From an uncultured Collinsella sp. (GTDB taxonomy: Bacteria > Actinomycetota > Coriobacteriia > Coriobacteriales > Coriobacteriaceae): a stretch of 6,127 nt of DNA. Of this stretch, positions 1-6,000 are shown piece after piece. Every line of letters starts with the position of its first letter. The first letter of the stretch is position 1. A program made the position numbers and the translations under genes. Under the pieces are notes generated by a model, which had not been told where the DNA came from, searched no databases, and worked only from the letters and a program-made list of their open reading frames with translations. The DNA lies in contig URWQ01000098.1 of assembly GCA_900551635.1 (NCBI GenBank), positions 1 through 6,127 on the forward strand. The letters are read 5' to 3'.

Positions 1-1018
1 CCCAGCCAATGGGCATGGTGTCGCCGTCGGCGTAGATAAACTCCTGCAGCGTCCAGTACAGCGGATTCGTGCGCGTGTTGGTGCGCTCGAAGGCGCGCAT
101 CAAAAAGCTGTCGGATACCGAAGTTCCGCAGCTCAGCGTGCCGTCGCCGTCAACAAACGCGTGATCGATAATCCAATGCATGCGCTCAAAGCTCGGCTTC
201 ATGCCAAAGTCGCTGCCCATGAGCTGTAGGCGCTCGACCGTCATCGGCGAGCCGTCGGGCAGCACGGGCTTCTGAGCCTCGAGCGCATCGGCCAGGGCTG
301 CCACGCGCTCGACGTCAGCGGGATAGCGGTCATAATACTGCTGCGTCTTGGCGGCCATGCGCGGGAAGGTGTGCGCGTAGACCTCGCTTGCGCTCGCCGG
401 TACGTGGGGGATGCCGCCGCAGGTAAAGCTCGCCGCCATGCCCTCGGGGAAGAGCGACAGGTAGCTCAGCGTCAAAAAACCGCCGTAGCTTTGGCCGAGC
501 GTGACCCACGGCTTGCCGCCAAAGCCCACTAGGCGCATGTACTCAAAATCGCGCACGATGGAGCTGGCGAGGTGGCGCTTGAGGAAGTCAGCCTGCGAGC
601 GTGCGGCATCGGAGCCGGCCGCCGTCTCGCCCAGTGCGGCAATCGTGCGCCCGTCTACACAGCTGCTGCGCCCGGTGCCGCGCTGGTCGGGAAGGACCAC
701 GCGGAAGTGCTTGACGGCCTCCTCGATCCAGCCGTCGCTTGTGGGCGACAGCGGACGCGGGCTCTCGCCGCCGGGGCCGCCCTGCAAAAACAGGAGCAGT
801 GGCAGATCGTCGTTGATGCGGTCGGGCGCGCAAACCACGCGGTAGAAGAGCTTGATGCTCTCGGGCGCGCCGGCGATGGGTGCCGGCATAGCGCCGCGGC
901 GCATGGTGCTGCCGACGGCCAGGAGCATCGGCTCCAGGCCGCGCCAGTCAAGGGGGACGTCGATGCTGTGGTCCTCGACATAAAGGCCGGGGACGTGGTA
1001 CGAAGTGATGAGGGCCAT
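1..1018 (-). CDS. S33-family alpha/beta hydrolase, proline iminopeptidase-like (3' end outside window)
   Basis: My reverse-strand translation gives 339 codons from ATG (MALITSYHVPGLYVEDHS) and runs open off the left edge. Three alpha/beta-hydrolase landmarks are visible in order: the oxyanion-hole motif QGGPGG with GGPGG at residues 80-84, DQRGTGRS at 111-118, and the nucleophile elbow GQSYGG with the likely catalytic Ser177. The last visible stretch, with LYWTLQEFIYADG, resembles the lid region just before the catalytic Asp in peptidase family S33. The Asp and His of the triad would lie beyond the window; from memory such proteins are about 400-440 residues, so roughly a quarter is missing. 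The family includes cytoplasmic prolyl and tripeptidyl aminopeptidases that remove N-terminal residues, often proline. I see no signal peptide. A GGAAG-type ribosome binding site precedes the ATG. Hydrolase identity is secure; proline specificity is inferred from motif resemblance only. Confidence 0.85.
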   Translation of the reverse strand, partial: MALITSYHVPGLYVEDHSIDVPLDWRGLEPMLLAVGSTMRRGAMPAPIAGAPESIKLFYRVVCAPDRINDDLPLLLFLQGGPGGESPRPLSPTSDGWIEEAVKHFRVVLPDQRGTGRSSCVDGRTIAALGETAAGSDAARSQADFLKRHLASSIVRDFEYMRLVGFGGKPWVTLGQSYGGFLTLSYLSLFPEGMAASFTCGGIPHVPASASEVYAHTFPRMAAKTQQYYDRYPADVERVAALADALEAQKPVLPDGSPMTVERLQLMGSDFGMKPSFERMHWIIDHAFVDGDGTLSCGTSVSDSFLMRAFERTNTRTNPLYWTLQEFIYADGDTMPIGW

Positions 1019-1130
1019 GTGAGTCTTCCGTTCGTTGCGGTGTTTCGGGCTGACCAATTCTACCGCCGCGGGCGAGGCCATGCGCAAATCGGCTACCATG
1101 GTTGCAAACTTCTAGGAGAAAGGGCCGCCC
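1019..1130. promoter_or_regulatory. Divergent promoter region between hydrolase and proA
   Basis: These 112 bp separate two divergently transcribed genes and must hold both promoters. For the minus-strand hydrolase the best -10 candidate is TAGAAT (plus-strand ATTCTA, 1057-1062), but the only TTG-type -35 upstream (TTGCGC) lies at a long 19-bp spacing. For proA, TACCAT at 1094-1099 could be a -10, with no convincing -35 before it. The proA ribosome binding site AGGAGAA lies at 1114-1120. No obvious operator palindrome is seen. Confidence 0.4.
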
Positions 1131-2417
1131 ATGTCGGTCGATATAGCCACGTATGTCCACGATCTTGCCGTTGCCGCCAAGGCAGCGTCGGCCTCGCTTG
1201 CCACGGCGAGCGATGAGCAGCGTCAGGAGGCCGTGCGCGCCATGGCCGCAGCACTGCGCAACGGTGTCGACTCCATCGTCGCCGCTAACGAGCTCGATAT
1301 GTCCGCCGCGCGCGATGCGGGCACTTCGGCCGGTCTGCTCGACCGTCTGCTGCTGACGCCTGAGCGCGTCGAGAGCATGGCCGCCGGTTTGGAGAAGCTC
1401 GCCGAGCTGCCCGATCCCGTCGGCCGCGTGCTCGACCACTGCGTGCTTGCGAGCGGTGTGGACCTGACCCGCGTGAGCGTGCCGTTGGGCCTGGTCGCCA
1501 TGGTCTACGAGGCGCGCCCCAACGTGACGGCCGACGCCGCAGGCATCTGCATCCGTACCGGCAACGCCTGCATTCTACGCGGCGGCTCGCTGGCCTATCA
1601 CTCGTGTGCCATGATCGCCGAGCTGCTGGCCGATGCGCTCGAGGCCAAGGGCTTCCCGCGCGAGGCCGTGTCGATGATCGAGTCCACCGACCGCGAGGCC
1701 ACCGGCGAGCTCATGAAGCTCCGCGGTATTGTCGACGTACTCATTCCGCGCGGAGGTGCAGGCCTGATCCAGCGCTGCGTGCGCGAGTCGCTTGTGCCGG
1801 TGATCGAGACGGGCACGGGCAACTGCCACATCTACGTGCATGAATCCGCCGACTTTGATAAGGCGCTCAACATTATCGTTAATGCCAAGACCCAGCGCGT
1901 AGGCGTGTGCAATGCCGCCGAGTCGCTGCTGGTCGACCGTGCTGTGGCCGATGCGTTTTTGCCCGCGGTCGTGACCGTGCTGCATGACCACGGCGTGCTC
2001 ATTCACGGCGACGAGGCAACCTGCGCCGCATGCGCCGATGCCGGGCTTGTGGAGGGCGATGACTACGTCGCCGCGACTGAGGAGGACTGGGGTCGCGAGT
2101 ACCTGGCGCTCGAGATGAGCGTGAAGGTCGTGGCAAACGAGGACGAGGCCATCGCACACATCAACCGCTACGGCACGATGCACTCCGAGGCCATCGTTGC
2201 CGAGGATACGGATGCTTGCGAGCGCTTCCTCGATGCTGTCGATGCCTCGGCCGTGTACTCCAACGCCAGCACTCGCTTCACTGACGGCGGCGAGTTTGGC
2301 CTGGGTGCCGAGATCGGCATCTCGACCCAAAAACTCCACGCCCGTGGCCCCTTTGCCGCCGAGGCCCTCACCACCTACAAATACAAGCTCCGCGGCACCG
2401 GCCAGGTCCGTCCCTAA
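1131..2417 (+). CDS. proA: Glutamate-5-semialdehyde dehydrogenase (gamma-glutamyl phosphate reductase)
   Basis: ProA catalyses the NADPH-dependent reduction of L-glutamate 5-phosphate to glutamate 5-semialdehyde, the second step of proline synthesis from glutamate, in the cytoplasm. The 428-residue product has the usual full family length. Recognisable segments are MVYEARPNVT at 124-133, the nucleotide-binding-domain motif LIPRGGAG at 204-211, the catalytic loop GVCNAAESLLV with Cys260 as the expected thioester nucleophile, YGTMHSEAIV at 347-356, and the family signature starting NASTRFTDGGEFGLG at 378. These are the aldehyde-dehydrogenase-fold hallmarks of ProA. The ATG at 1131 is supported by AGGAGAA at 1114-1120. 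The partner gene proB (glutamate 5-kinase), often found beside proA, is not present on either side here: upstream is a divergent hydrolase, downstream a terminator. The gene is therefore probably transcribed alone. Confidence 0.97.
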   Translation: MSVDIATYVHDLAVAAKAASASLATASDEQRQEAVRAMAAALRNGVDSIVAANELDMSAARDAGTSAGLLDRLLLTPERVESMAAGLEKLAELPDPVGRVLDHCVLASGVDLTRVSVPLGLVAMVYEARPNVTADAAGICIRTGNACILRGGSLAYHSCAMIAELLADALEAKGFPREAVSMIESTDREATGELMKLRGIVDVLIPRGGAGLIQRCVRESLVPVIETGTGNCHIYVHESADFDKALNIIVNAKTQRVGVCNAAESLLVDRAVADAFLPAVVTVLHDHGVLIHGDEATCAACADAGLVEGDDYVAATEEDWGREYLALEMSVKVVANEDEAIAHINRYGTMHSEAIVAEDTDACERFLDAVDASAVYSNASTRFTDGGEFGLGAEIGISTQKLHARGPFAAEALTTYKYKLRGTGQVRP

Positions 2418-2431
2418 CGCCCGCGCAAACA

Positions 2432-2472
2432 AAAACCACCACAAAGGTGCCTGTCCCCTTTGTGGTGGTTTT
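2432..2472. terminator. Bidirectional intrinsic terminator, repeat copy A
   Basis: This is a perfect 16-bp stem: AAAACCACCACAAAGG at 2432-2447 pairs with CCTTTGTGGTGGTTTT at 2457-2472, around a 9-nt loop (TGCCTGTCC). The stem has A and T runs at its two ends, so it can work on both strands. It starts 15 nt after the proA stop and lies 15 nt beyond the stop of the convergent HD gene. It matches 40 of 41 positions in a second hairpin at 3142-3182, loop included. Confidence 0.9.
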
Positions 2473-2487
2473 AGGTGGCGTTGACGG

Positions 2488-3087
2488 TTAGGCCTGGAAG
2501 GTATCTCGGTCGGGGGCGAAGGACTGCATGGCCGCGATGGTGCGGTCAAAGAGCTCGGGGAGCTCCCAGCCCAACATCTCGGCGCCCTGCGAAATCACGT
2601 CGCGCGAGCAGCCGGCGGCAAAGCGTTTGTCCTTGAACTTCTTCTTGAGCGACTTGGTCGTAAAGTCCATAACGCTCTTGCTCGGGCGCATGATGACGGC
2701 AGCGCCGATCAGGCCGGTGAGCTCATCGCAGGCAAACAGGATCTTTTCCATCTGCAGCTCGGGCTTGGGTAGTGAGGTGTTGAAGTCCGACGTGTGCGTC
2801 TGGATGGCGCGAATGAGCTCGGGAGACGCACCTTCGCCCTCAAGAATCTCGGCAGCATAGATGGTGTGGTTAATGGGGTCGTCCTCATGCTCCTCCCAAT
2901 CCAGGTCGTGCAGCAGACCGACGATGCCCCAAAACTCCTCGTTCTCGGGGTCGAACTCGCGCGCAAAGTAGCGCATAGTGCCCTCGACCGTCTCGCCATG
3001 GGTGATATGGAACGGGTCCTTGTTGTGCTCATTGAGCAGTTCGAACGCGCGGTCGCGGGTGATTCCGGCGGTAAGCGGCTCTGCCAT
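2488..3087 (-). CDS. HD-superfamily predicted phosphohydrolase
   Basis: This 199-residue soluble protein carries an HD metal-binding core. His30 in FHITHGETVEG is the likely first ligand, His60-Asp61 in GLLHDLDWEEH is the defining HD pair, and Asp121 in FACDELTG is the likely final ligand. His67, His74 and His98 are further candidates. Its length and the segment FACDELTGLIGAAVIMRP match, from memory, the uncharacterised 'predicted hydrolase, HD superfamily' group (COG2316-like). HD proteins hydrolyse phosphate esters, often of nucleotides, with divalent metals, but the substrate of this group is unknown to me and the neighbours do not reveal it. The ATG at 3087 is supported by AAGGAG (plus-strand 3094-3099) 6 nt upstream. 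It is a single-gene unit, isolated by near-identical terminators on both sides. No membrane segment or signal peptide is visible. Confidence 0.88.
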   Translation of the reverse strand: MAEPLTAGITRDRAFELLNEHNKDPFHITHGETVEGTMRYFAREFDPENEEFWGIVGLLHDLDWEEHEDDPINHTIYAAEILEGEGASPELIRAIQTHTSDFNTSLPKPELQMEKILFACDELTGLIGAAVIMRPSKSVMDFTTKSLKKKFKDKRFAAGCSRDVISQGAEMLGWELPELFDRTIAAMQSFAPDRDTFQA

Positions 3088-3141
3088 AAGAGACTCCTTG
3101 TGCTCGTGGGTATCGATAAGAATGAATACTACTAGAACAAG
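3088..3141 (-). promoter_or_regulatory. Short promoter and leader region of the HD gene
   Basis: Only 54 bp separate the HD start codon from the terminator of the upstream carD-like gene. The HD gene must therefore be read from a promoter here, or by readthrough. On the minus strand the best pair I can propose is TTGTTC followed 16 bp later by TATCGA, both weak matches. The ribosome binding site AAGGAG at 3094-3099 is clear; the promoter elements are not. Confidence 0.3.
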
Positions 3142-3182
3142 AAAACCACCACAAAGGTGCCTGTTCCCTTTGTGGTGGTTTT
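3142..3182 (-). terminator. Intrinsic terminator of the carD-like gene, repeat copy B
   Basis: The arms AAAACCACCACAAAGG at 3142-3157 and CCTTTGTGGTGGTTTT at 3167-3182 form a perfect 16-bp stem around the loop TGCCTGTTC. It begins 13 nt beyond the carD-like stop codon, and on the minus strand the stem ends in TTTT. Its only difference from the hairpin at 2432-2472 is one C-to-T change in the loop (3165 against 2455). The sequences outside the 41 bp are not related. It also separates the carD-like gene from the HD gene on the same strand. Confidence 0.88.
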
Positions 3183-3195
3183 TGGCGCGGATGGG

Positions 3196-3681
3196 TTAGT
3201 TGAGGGCGGCTTGGGCTAGGCGGGCTTCGGCGGCCTCCTCGGTGACGCCAAGGGCCACGGCGAACTCCTCGATGGAGCGGCGTTTGGCCTCCTTGAGTAC
3301 GCGCATGTAGTAGGAGCTGGGTTTTTTATCAGCTTCCTCGGCCTGGCGGATGCGGTGCATCATGGTCTTTGCCACGCGGACCGTCTCGGGCGCGCCCAGC
3401 TTGAGCTGCTGCTTAAAGTGCGTCTCCTCAAGCGAGCTGTTGCGCTCGGTAAAGGTGTCGCACTCCAGCTCGTCATAGTGGCTCAGCAGGTGCTCGGCAT
3501 CTTGCTGAGAGATGGCGGCGTGCAGACGGTCGGCCTGCGCCACGGGGTACATGAGGATCGTCTGCGCATGTCCCTGCTTGGTCTCGAGCAACAGCATGGG
3601 CTGCGGTGTGTCGTCCCTAAAACCGACGACGGTGCAGACTCCCTGGCCCGGATGAATGACGTGTTGACCGATTGAGAACAT
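3196..3681 (-). CDS. CarD-family (CarD_TRCF-type) transcriptional regulator
   Basis: The 161-residue protein opens with MFSIGQHVIHPGQGVCTVVG, the typical start of the CarD/CdnL RNA-polymerase-interacting Tudor-like domain, which here covers roughly residues 1-55 and ends with the PVAQADRL block. A helical C-terminal domain follows (about 60-161), with RVLKEAKRRSIEEFAVAL matching the conserved terminal helices. CarD proteins bind the RNA polymerase beta subunit and stabilise open promoter complexes, often at rRNA and other growth-related promoters. The length is close to that of mycobacterial CarD (162 residues). The product contains no tryptophan, so the DNA-wedge Trp of mycobacterial CarD is missing, and Met44 lies where that protein has a polymerase-contacting Arg. 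Regulator function is thus inferred from family. The ATG at 3681 is the only possible start, because TAA occurs in frame five codons upstream; GGAGG (3686-3690) precedes it by 4 nt. Confidence 0.88.
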   Translation of the reverse strand: MFSIGQHVIHPGQGVCTVVGFRDDTPQPMLLLETKQGHAQTILMYPVAQADRLHAAISQQDAEHLLSHYDELECDTFTERNSSLEETHFKQQLKLGAPETVRVAKTMMHRIRQAEEADKKPSSYYMRVLKEAKRRSIEEFAVALGVTEEAAEARLAQAALN

Positions 3682-3695
3682 GCTACCTCCAACTT

Positions 3696-3711
3696 ATACG
3701 AATTTACGTAT
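3696..3711. promoter_or_regulatory. Inverted repeat ATACG-N6-CGTAT before the carD-like gene
   Basis: Half-sites ATACG (3696-3700) and CGTAT (3707-3711) flank AATTTA. The site sits 5 bp upstream of the GGAGG ribosome binding site of the carD-like gene, between it and the proposed promoter. The position suits an operator or an mRNA hairpin, but five-base arms in AT-rich DNA can arise by chance. Confidence 0.25.
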
Positions 3712-3832
3712 GTCTAGAATAACACGCTGACGTGCGCAAACCCGTACTTTATGCAGGAAAAGCACACAACTCTGATAGGTAAGAGTATTCGATAACAGAC
3801 GCAGCTCATTCACACCTTTATGCATTTTCAAC

Positions 3833-3851
3833 GCCTGCATAATCTGCAGGC
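3833..3851. repeat. Perfect 7-bp inverted repeat (hairpin)
   Basis: GCCTGCA (3833-3839) and TGCAGGC (3845-3851) form a 7-bp stem with a 5-nt loop TAATC. Neither strand has a T-run next to it, so it is not a standard terminator. It lies mid-way in the carD/argS divergent region and could be a protein-binding palindrome or a structured leader element for a minus-strand transcript. Confidence 0.4.
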
Positions 3852-3927
3852 AGACCGGCATCTTTGAGTGACTCCATACAAGCTGTAGTCATTTTTGTGC
3901 ATATGCAATATCTATTAGCTTTACCCT

Positions 3928-3956
3928 GCGACAGTGCCCGTCGCTTGTGATAGAGT
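3928..3956 (+). promoter_or_regulatory. argS: Probable argS promoter
   Basis: GCGACA (3928-3933, four of six matches to TTGACA) is followed after exactly 17 bp by TAGAGT (3951-3956, four of six matches to TATAAT). TG at 3948-3949 gives an extended -10 (TGATAGAGT). Transcription would start near 3963, leaving a leader of about 60 nt before argS. This is the best sigma-70-like promoter in the window, but it is predicted by eye. Confidence 0.5.
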
Positions 3957-4012
3957 GCTACAAACTCTGGCTTTTGCCCTACGAGTGACCAAGAGCTCGG
4001 GGGCTTTAACAC

Positions 4013-4020
4013 AAGGAGGA
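4013..4020 (+). promoter_or_regulatory. argS: Ribosome binding site that fixes the argS start
   Basis: AAGGAGGA ends 3 nt before the ATG at 4024 and is a near-perfect match to the 16S rRNA anti-Shine-Dalgarno sequence. It supports ATG 4024 over the in-frame GTG at 3934, which would add 30 residues, has no such site and lies upstream of the proposed -10. Confidence 0.85.
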
Positions 4021-4023
4021 TCT

Positions 4024-5877
4024 ATGCCCGAGAAGATTGAAGAGCTGGTACGCGCTGCGCTTGCTGCGGCCCAGGAGGCCGGCGACCTTTCCGCATTTGA
4101 ACTTGACGATTGCGCTATCGAGCGACCGGCTGACACTTCTCATGGCGAGTGGACCTCTACCATGGCCCTGAAGTCCGCCAAGCTGGCCCACTGCGCCCCG
4201 CGCAAGATCGCCGAGGCCATCGTTGCCCATATGCCCGAGGACCCCGCGATCGAGAAGGTCGAGATCGCAGGCCCCGGCTTCATCAACTTCTACCTCTCCG
4301 TTGCCGTCAAGAATGCCATCTTTGGCGAGGCTCGCGAGAAGGGTATGGACTTCGCTAAGTCCAACGTCGGTGGTGGCCTGAAGACCCAGGTCGAGTTCGT
4401 TTCCGCCAACCCCGTCGGCCCCATGCACATCGGCCACGGCCGCTGGGCCGCGCTGGGCGACTCGCTCTGCCGCGTTATGGATCACGCCGGTTACGACATC
4501 CAGCGTGAGTTCTACATCAACGACCACGGCTCTCAGATGAACACCTTCGGCAACTCCATCAGCACGCGCTATATGCAGCTTGCCGACATCGTCGCCAAGC
4601 AGGGCGTGGATATCGACGAGGCTCACAAGCTGCTGATCGCCGACCGCGACGCCTTTGTTGCCGACGAGAACGACGAGCATCCCGAGACCCATCCGTATCA
4701 GGACAACTTTGCCGAGACCCTGGGCAAGGACTCCTACGGCGGCGACTACATCATCGACGAGGCCGCCGAGTTCTGGCGCACCGACGGCGATAAGTGGGTC
4801 AACGCCAATCCGCAGGAGCGCATGGAGAGCTTCCGTGAGCGCGGCTATGTAAAGATGGTCGACAACATGCGCGACCTTTGCCATGCCGTTAACTGCGACT
4901 TCGATCGTTGGTTCTCCGAGCGCTCGCTGTATGTGAAGGACACCGAGGGCGAGACCGCCGGCACCTCCGCCGTCGACCGCGCTTTTGAGAAGCTCGACAA
5001 GATGGGCTATCTCTACACCAAGGACGGCGCCCTGTGGTTCCGCTCCACCGACCTGGGCGATGACAAGGACCGCGTTCTGATCAAGTCCGATGGCGAGTAC
5101 ACCTACTTCGCCTCCGACGTTGCCTATCACTGGGATAAGTTCCAGCGCGTCGACCACGTCATCGACATCTGGGGCGCCGACCACCACGGCTACATCGAGC
5201 GCGTCCGCTGCGTCTGCGATGCCTTGGGTTACCCCGGCAAGTTTGAGGTTCTGCTGGGCCAGCTCGTCAACCTGCTGCGCAACGGCAAGCCCGTCCGTAT
5301 GTCCAAGCGTAAGGGCACCATGGTGACCCTGCAGGAGCTCGTCGACGAGGTCGGCTCCGATGCTGCCCGTTACACCCTCATCTCCAAGAGCTCCAACCAG
5401 ATGGTCGACTTCGATATTGAGGCCGTCAAGAAGCGCGACAACTCCAACCCGGTGTACTACGTGCAGTACGCTCACGCCCGCGTGTGCTCCATCCTGCGCC
5501 GTGCCGCTGACGTTACGCCCGAGCGGGCTGACGAGATGGGCATGAAGGCCGTCGCCGCCAAGGCCATCGGTGAGAACGTCGATTACTCGCTGCTGACCGA
5601 CCCGACCGAGCTCGCCCTTTCGCGCAAGCTCAACGAGCTCACCGACCTCATCGCCAGCTGCGCTCGCGACCGCGCCCCGTTCCGTCTGACGCACTTTGCT
5701 GAGGAACTCGCCGGCGACTTCCACAGCTTCTACGCTGCCTGTCAGGTGCTGCCGAGCGAGGGCCGTCCCGTCGACCCCGAGCTTTCGCGTGCCCGTCTGG
5801 CCGCTTGCGATGCCGTCCGTGTGACGCTCGCCCTGGTGCTCACCCTCGTTGGCGTTTCCGCGCCCGAGCAGATGTAA
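4024..5877 (+). CDS. argS: Arginyl-tRNA synthetase
   Basis: ArgS is the class I aminoacyl-tRNA synthetase that charges tRNA-Arg with arginine using ATP. The product has 617 residues. The N-terminal Add1 domain covers about residues 1-115. The Rossmann catalytic domain follows with FVSANPVGPMHIGHGR, where HIGH is at 135-138, then YFASDVAYHWDKF at 361-373 and DIWGADHHGY at 381-390. The KMSKS-equivalent loop is RMSKRKG at 425-431. The C-terminal DALR anticodon-binding helical domain begins near YVQYAHAR (479-486) and runs to the end. The protein is longer than most bacterial ArgS (about 550-590 from memory); the excess seems to be an acidic segment around 200-260. Start choice: ATG 4024 follows AAGGAGGA and begins MPEKIEELVRAAL, typical of the family, whereas the GTG-initiated 30-residue extension looks like translated leader. 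It has its own promoter and terminator, so it is probably monocistronic. Confidence 0.97.
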   Translation: MPEKIEELVRAALAAAQEAGDLSAFELDDCAIERPADTSHGEWTSTMALKSAKLAHCAPRKIAEAIVAHMPEDPAIEKVEIAGPGFINFYLSVAVKNAIFGEAREKGMDFAKSNVGGGLKTQVEFVSANPVGPMHIGHGRWAALGDSLCRVMDHAGYDIQREFYINDHGSQMNTFGNSISTRYMQLADIVAKQGVDIDEAHKLLIADRDAFVADENDEHPETHPYQDNFAETLGKDSYGGDYIIDEAAEFWRTDGDKWVNANPQERMESFRERGYVKMVDNMRDLCHAVNCDFDRWFSERSLYVKDTEGETAGTSAVDRAFEKLDKMGYLYTKDGALWFRSTDLGDDKDRVLIKSDGEYTYFASDVAYHWDKFQRVDHVIDIWGADHHGYIERVRCVCDALGYPGKFEVLLGQLVNLLRNGKPVRMSKRKGTMVTLQELVDEVGSDAARYTLISKSSNQMVDFDIEAVKKRDNSNPVYYVQYAHARVCSILRRAADVTPERADEMGMKAVAAKAIGENVDYSLLTDPTELALSRKLNELTDLIASCARDRAPFRLTHFAEELAGDFHSFYAACQVLPSEGRPVDPELSRARLAACDAVRVTLALVLTLVGVSAPEQM

Positions 5878-5879
5878 GC

Positions 5880-5898
5880 TACGGGTCATTTGACCGTA
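5880..5898. repeat. Small imperfect hairpin just after argS stop
   Basis: TACGGGTCA (5880-5888) can pair with TGACCGTA (5891-5898), leaving one bulged G and a two-base loop. It begins 3 nt after the argS stop codon and precedes the main terminator. With such a tight loop it may be only a minor 3'-end structure. Confidence 0.3.
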
Positions 5899-5922
5899 CA
5901 GACTTGGTTTAACTAAGCCTTG

Positions 5923-5955
5923 AAAGCCCGATCTCCCACGGAGGTCGGGCTTTTT
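5923..5955 (+). terminator. Strong intrinsic terminator of argS
   Basis: AAAGCCCGATCTCC (5923-5936) pairs with GGAGGTCGGGCTTT (5940-5953) in a 14-bp stem with one G-T wobble (5932-5944) and a 3-nt loop, followed by a T run at 5951-5955. It starts 46 nt after the argS stop codon. This is a textbook Rho-independent terminator and closes the argS unit. Confidence 0.93.
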
Positions 5956-6000
5956 GCAAACGCCGACGTATTGACGAATTTGGAACTGCTGGAAATACGA

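Larger units (their letters stand above)
3682..4023. other. AT-richer divergent intergenic region between carD-like gene and argS
   Basis: This 342-bp stretch has about 45% GC over 3721-3960 by my count, clearly below the flanking genes. It holds the argS promoter and leader on the right and the carD-like promoter on the left. For the latter, TTGCGC then TAGACA at 17 bp on the minus strand is a weak candidate. TGCA-containing motifs recur: TTTATGCA at 3748-3755 and 3817-3824, a GCCTGCA/TGCAGGC hairpin at 3833-3851, and the palindrome TGCATATGCA at 3898-3907. I find no convincing gene, no T-box motif and no tRNA here. Confidence 0.6.

Noticed and set aside
572..1216. 214-codon plus-strand frame overlapping the hydrolase and the start of proA
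   Set aside because: It lies antisense to the hydrolase, which carries clear GGPGG, DQRGTGRS and GQSYGG motifs, and runs across the divergent promoter region and into proA in another frame.
1575..2549. 324-codon open frame antisense to proA
   Set aside because: It is a shadow of proA codon bias: it overlaps the proA terminator and the end of the HD gene and shows no recognisable domain.
3142..3182. Reading the two identical hairpins as CRISPR repeats or transposon terminal inverted repeats
   Set aside because: There are only two copies 710 bp apart, the enclosed gene is a phosphohydrolase rather than a transposase, each unit is itself a self-complementary terminator near stop codons, and I see no target-site duplication.
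3818..4012. 64-codon minus-strand frame in the carD/argS intergenic region, ending DAGLPADYAGVENA
   Set aside because: The tail looks somewhat protein-like, but the GTG start lies in the argS leader, there is no ribosome binding site for it or for the inner ATG at 3892, and I recognise no family. It could be a decayed fragment, but that cannot be supported.
3957..4023. T-box or other riboswitch in the argS leader
   Set aside because: The leader from the proposed start is only about 60 nt, with no T-box consensus, no specifier loop and no terminator before the ATG; only weak pairing (CTCTGG with CCAAGAG) is possible.
4006..5889. 627-codon open frame antisense to the whole of argS
   Set aside because: Its composition (Val, Leu, Gly, Ala, Asp rich, low complexity, no domain) is what the complement of GC-biased argS codons gives in this register, while argS itself has all its motifs. 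It has no promoter or independent support, and the link to sense/antisense synthetase theories is not evidence of expression.
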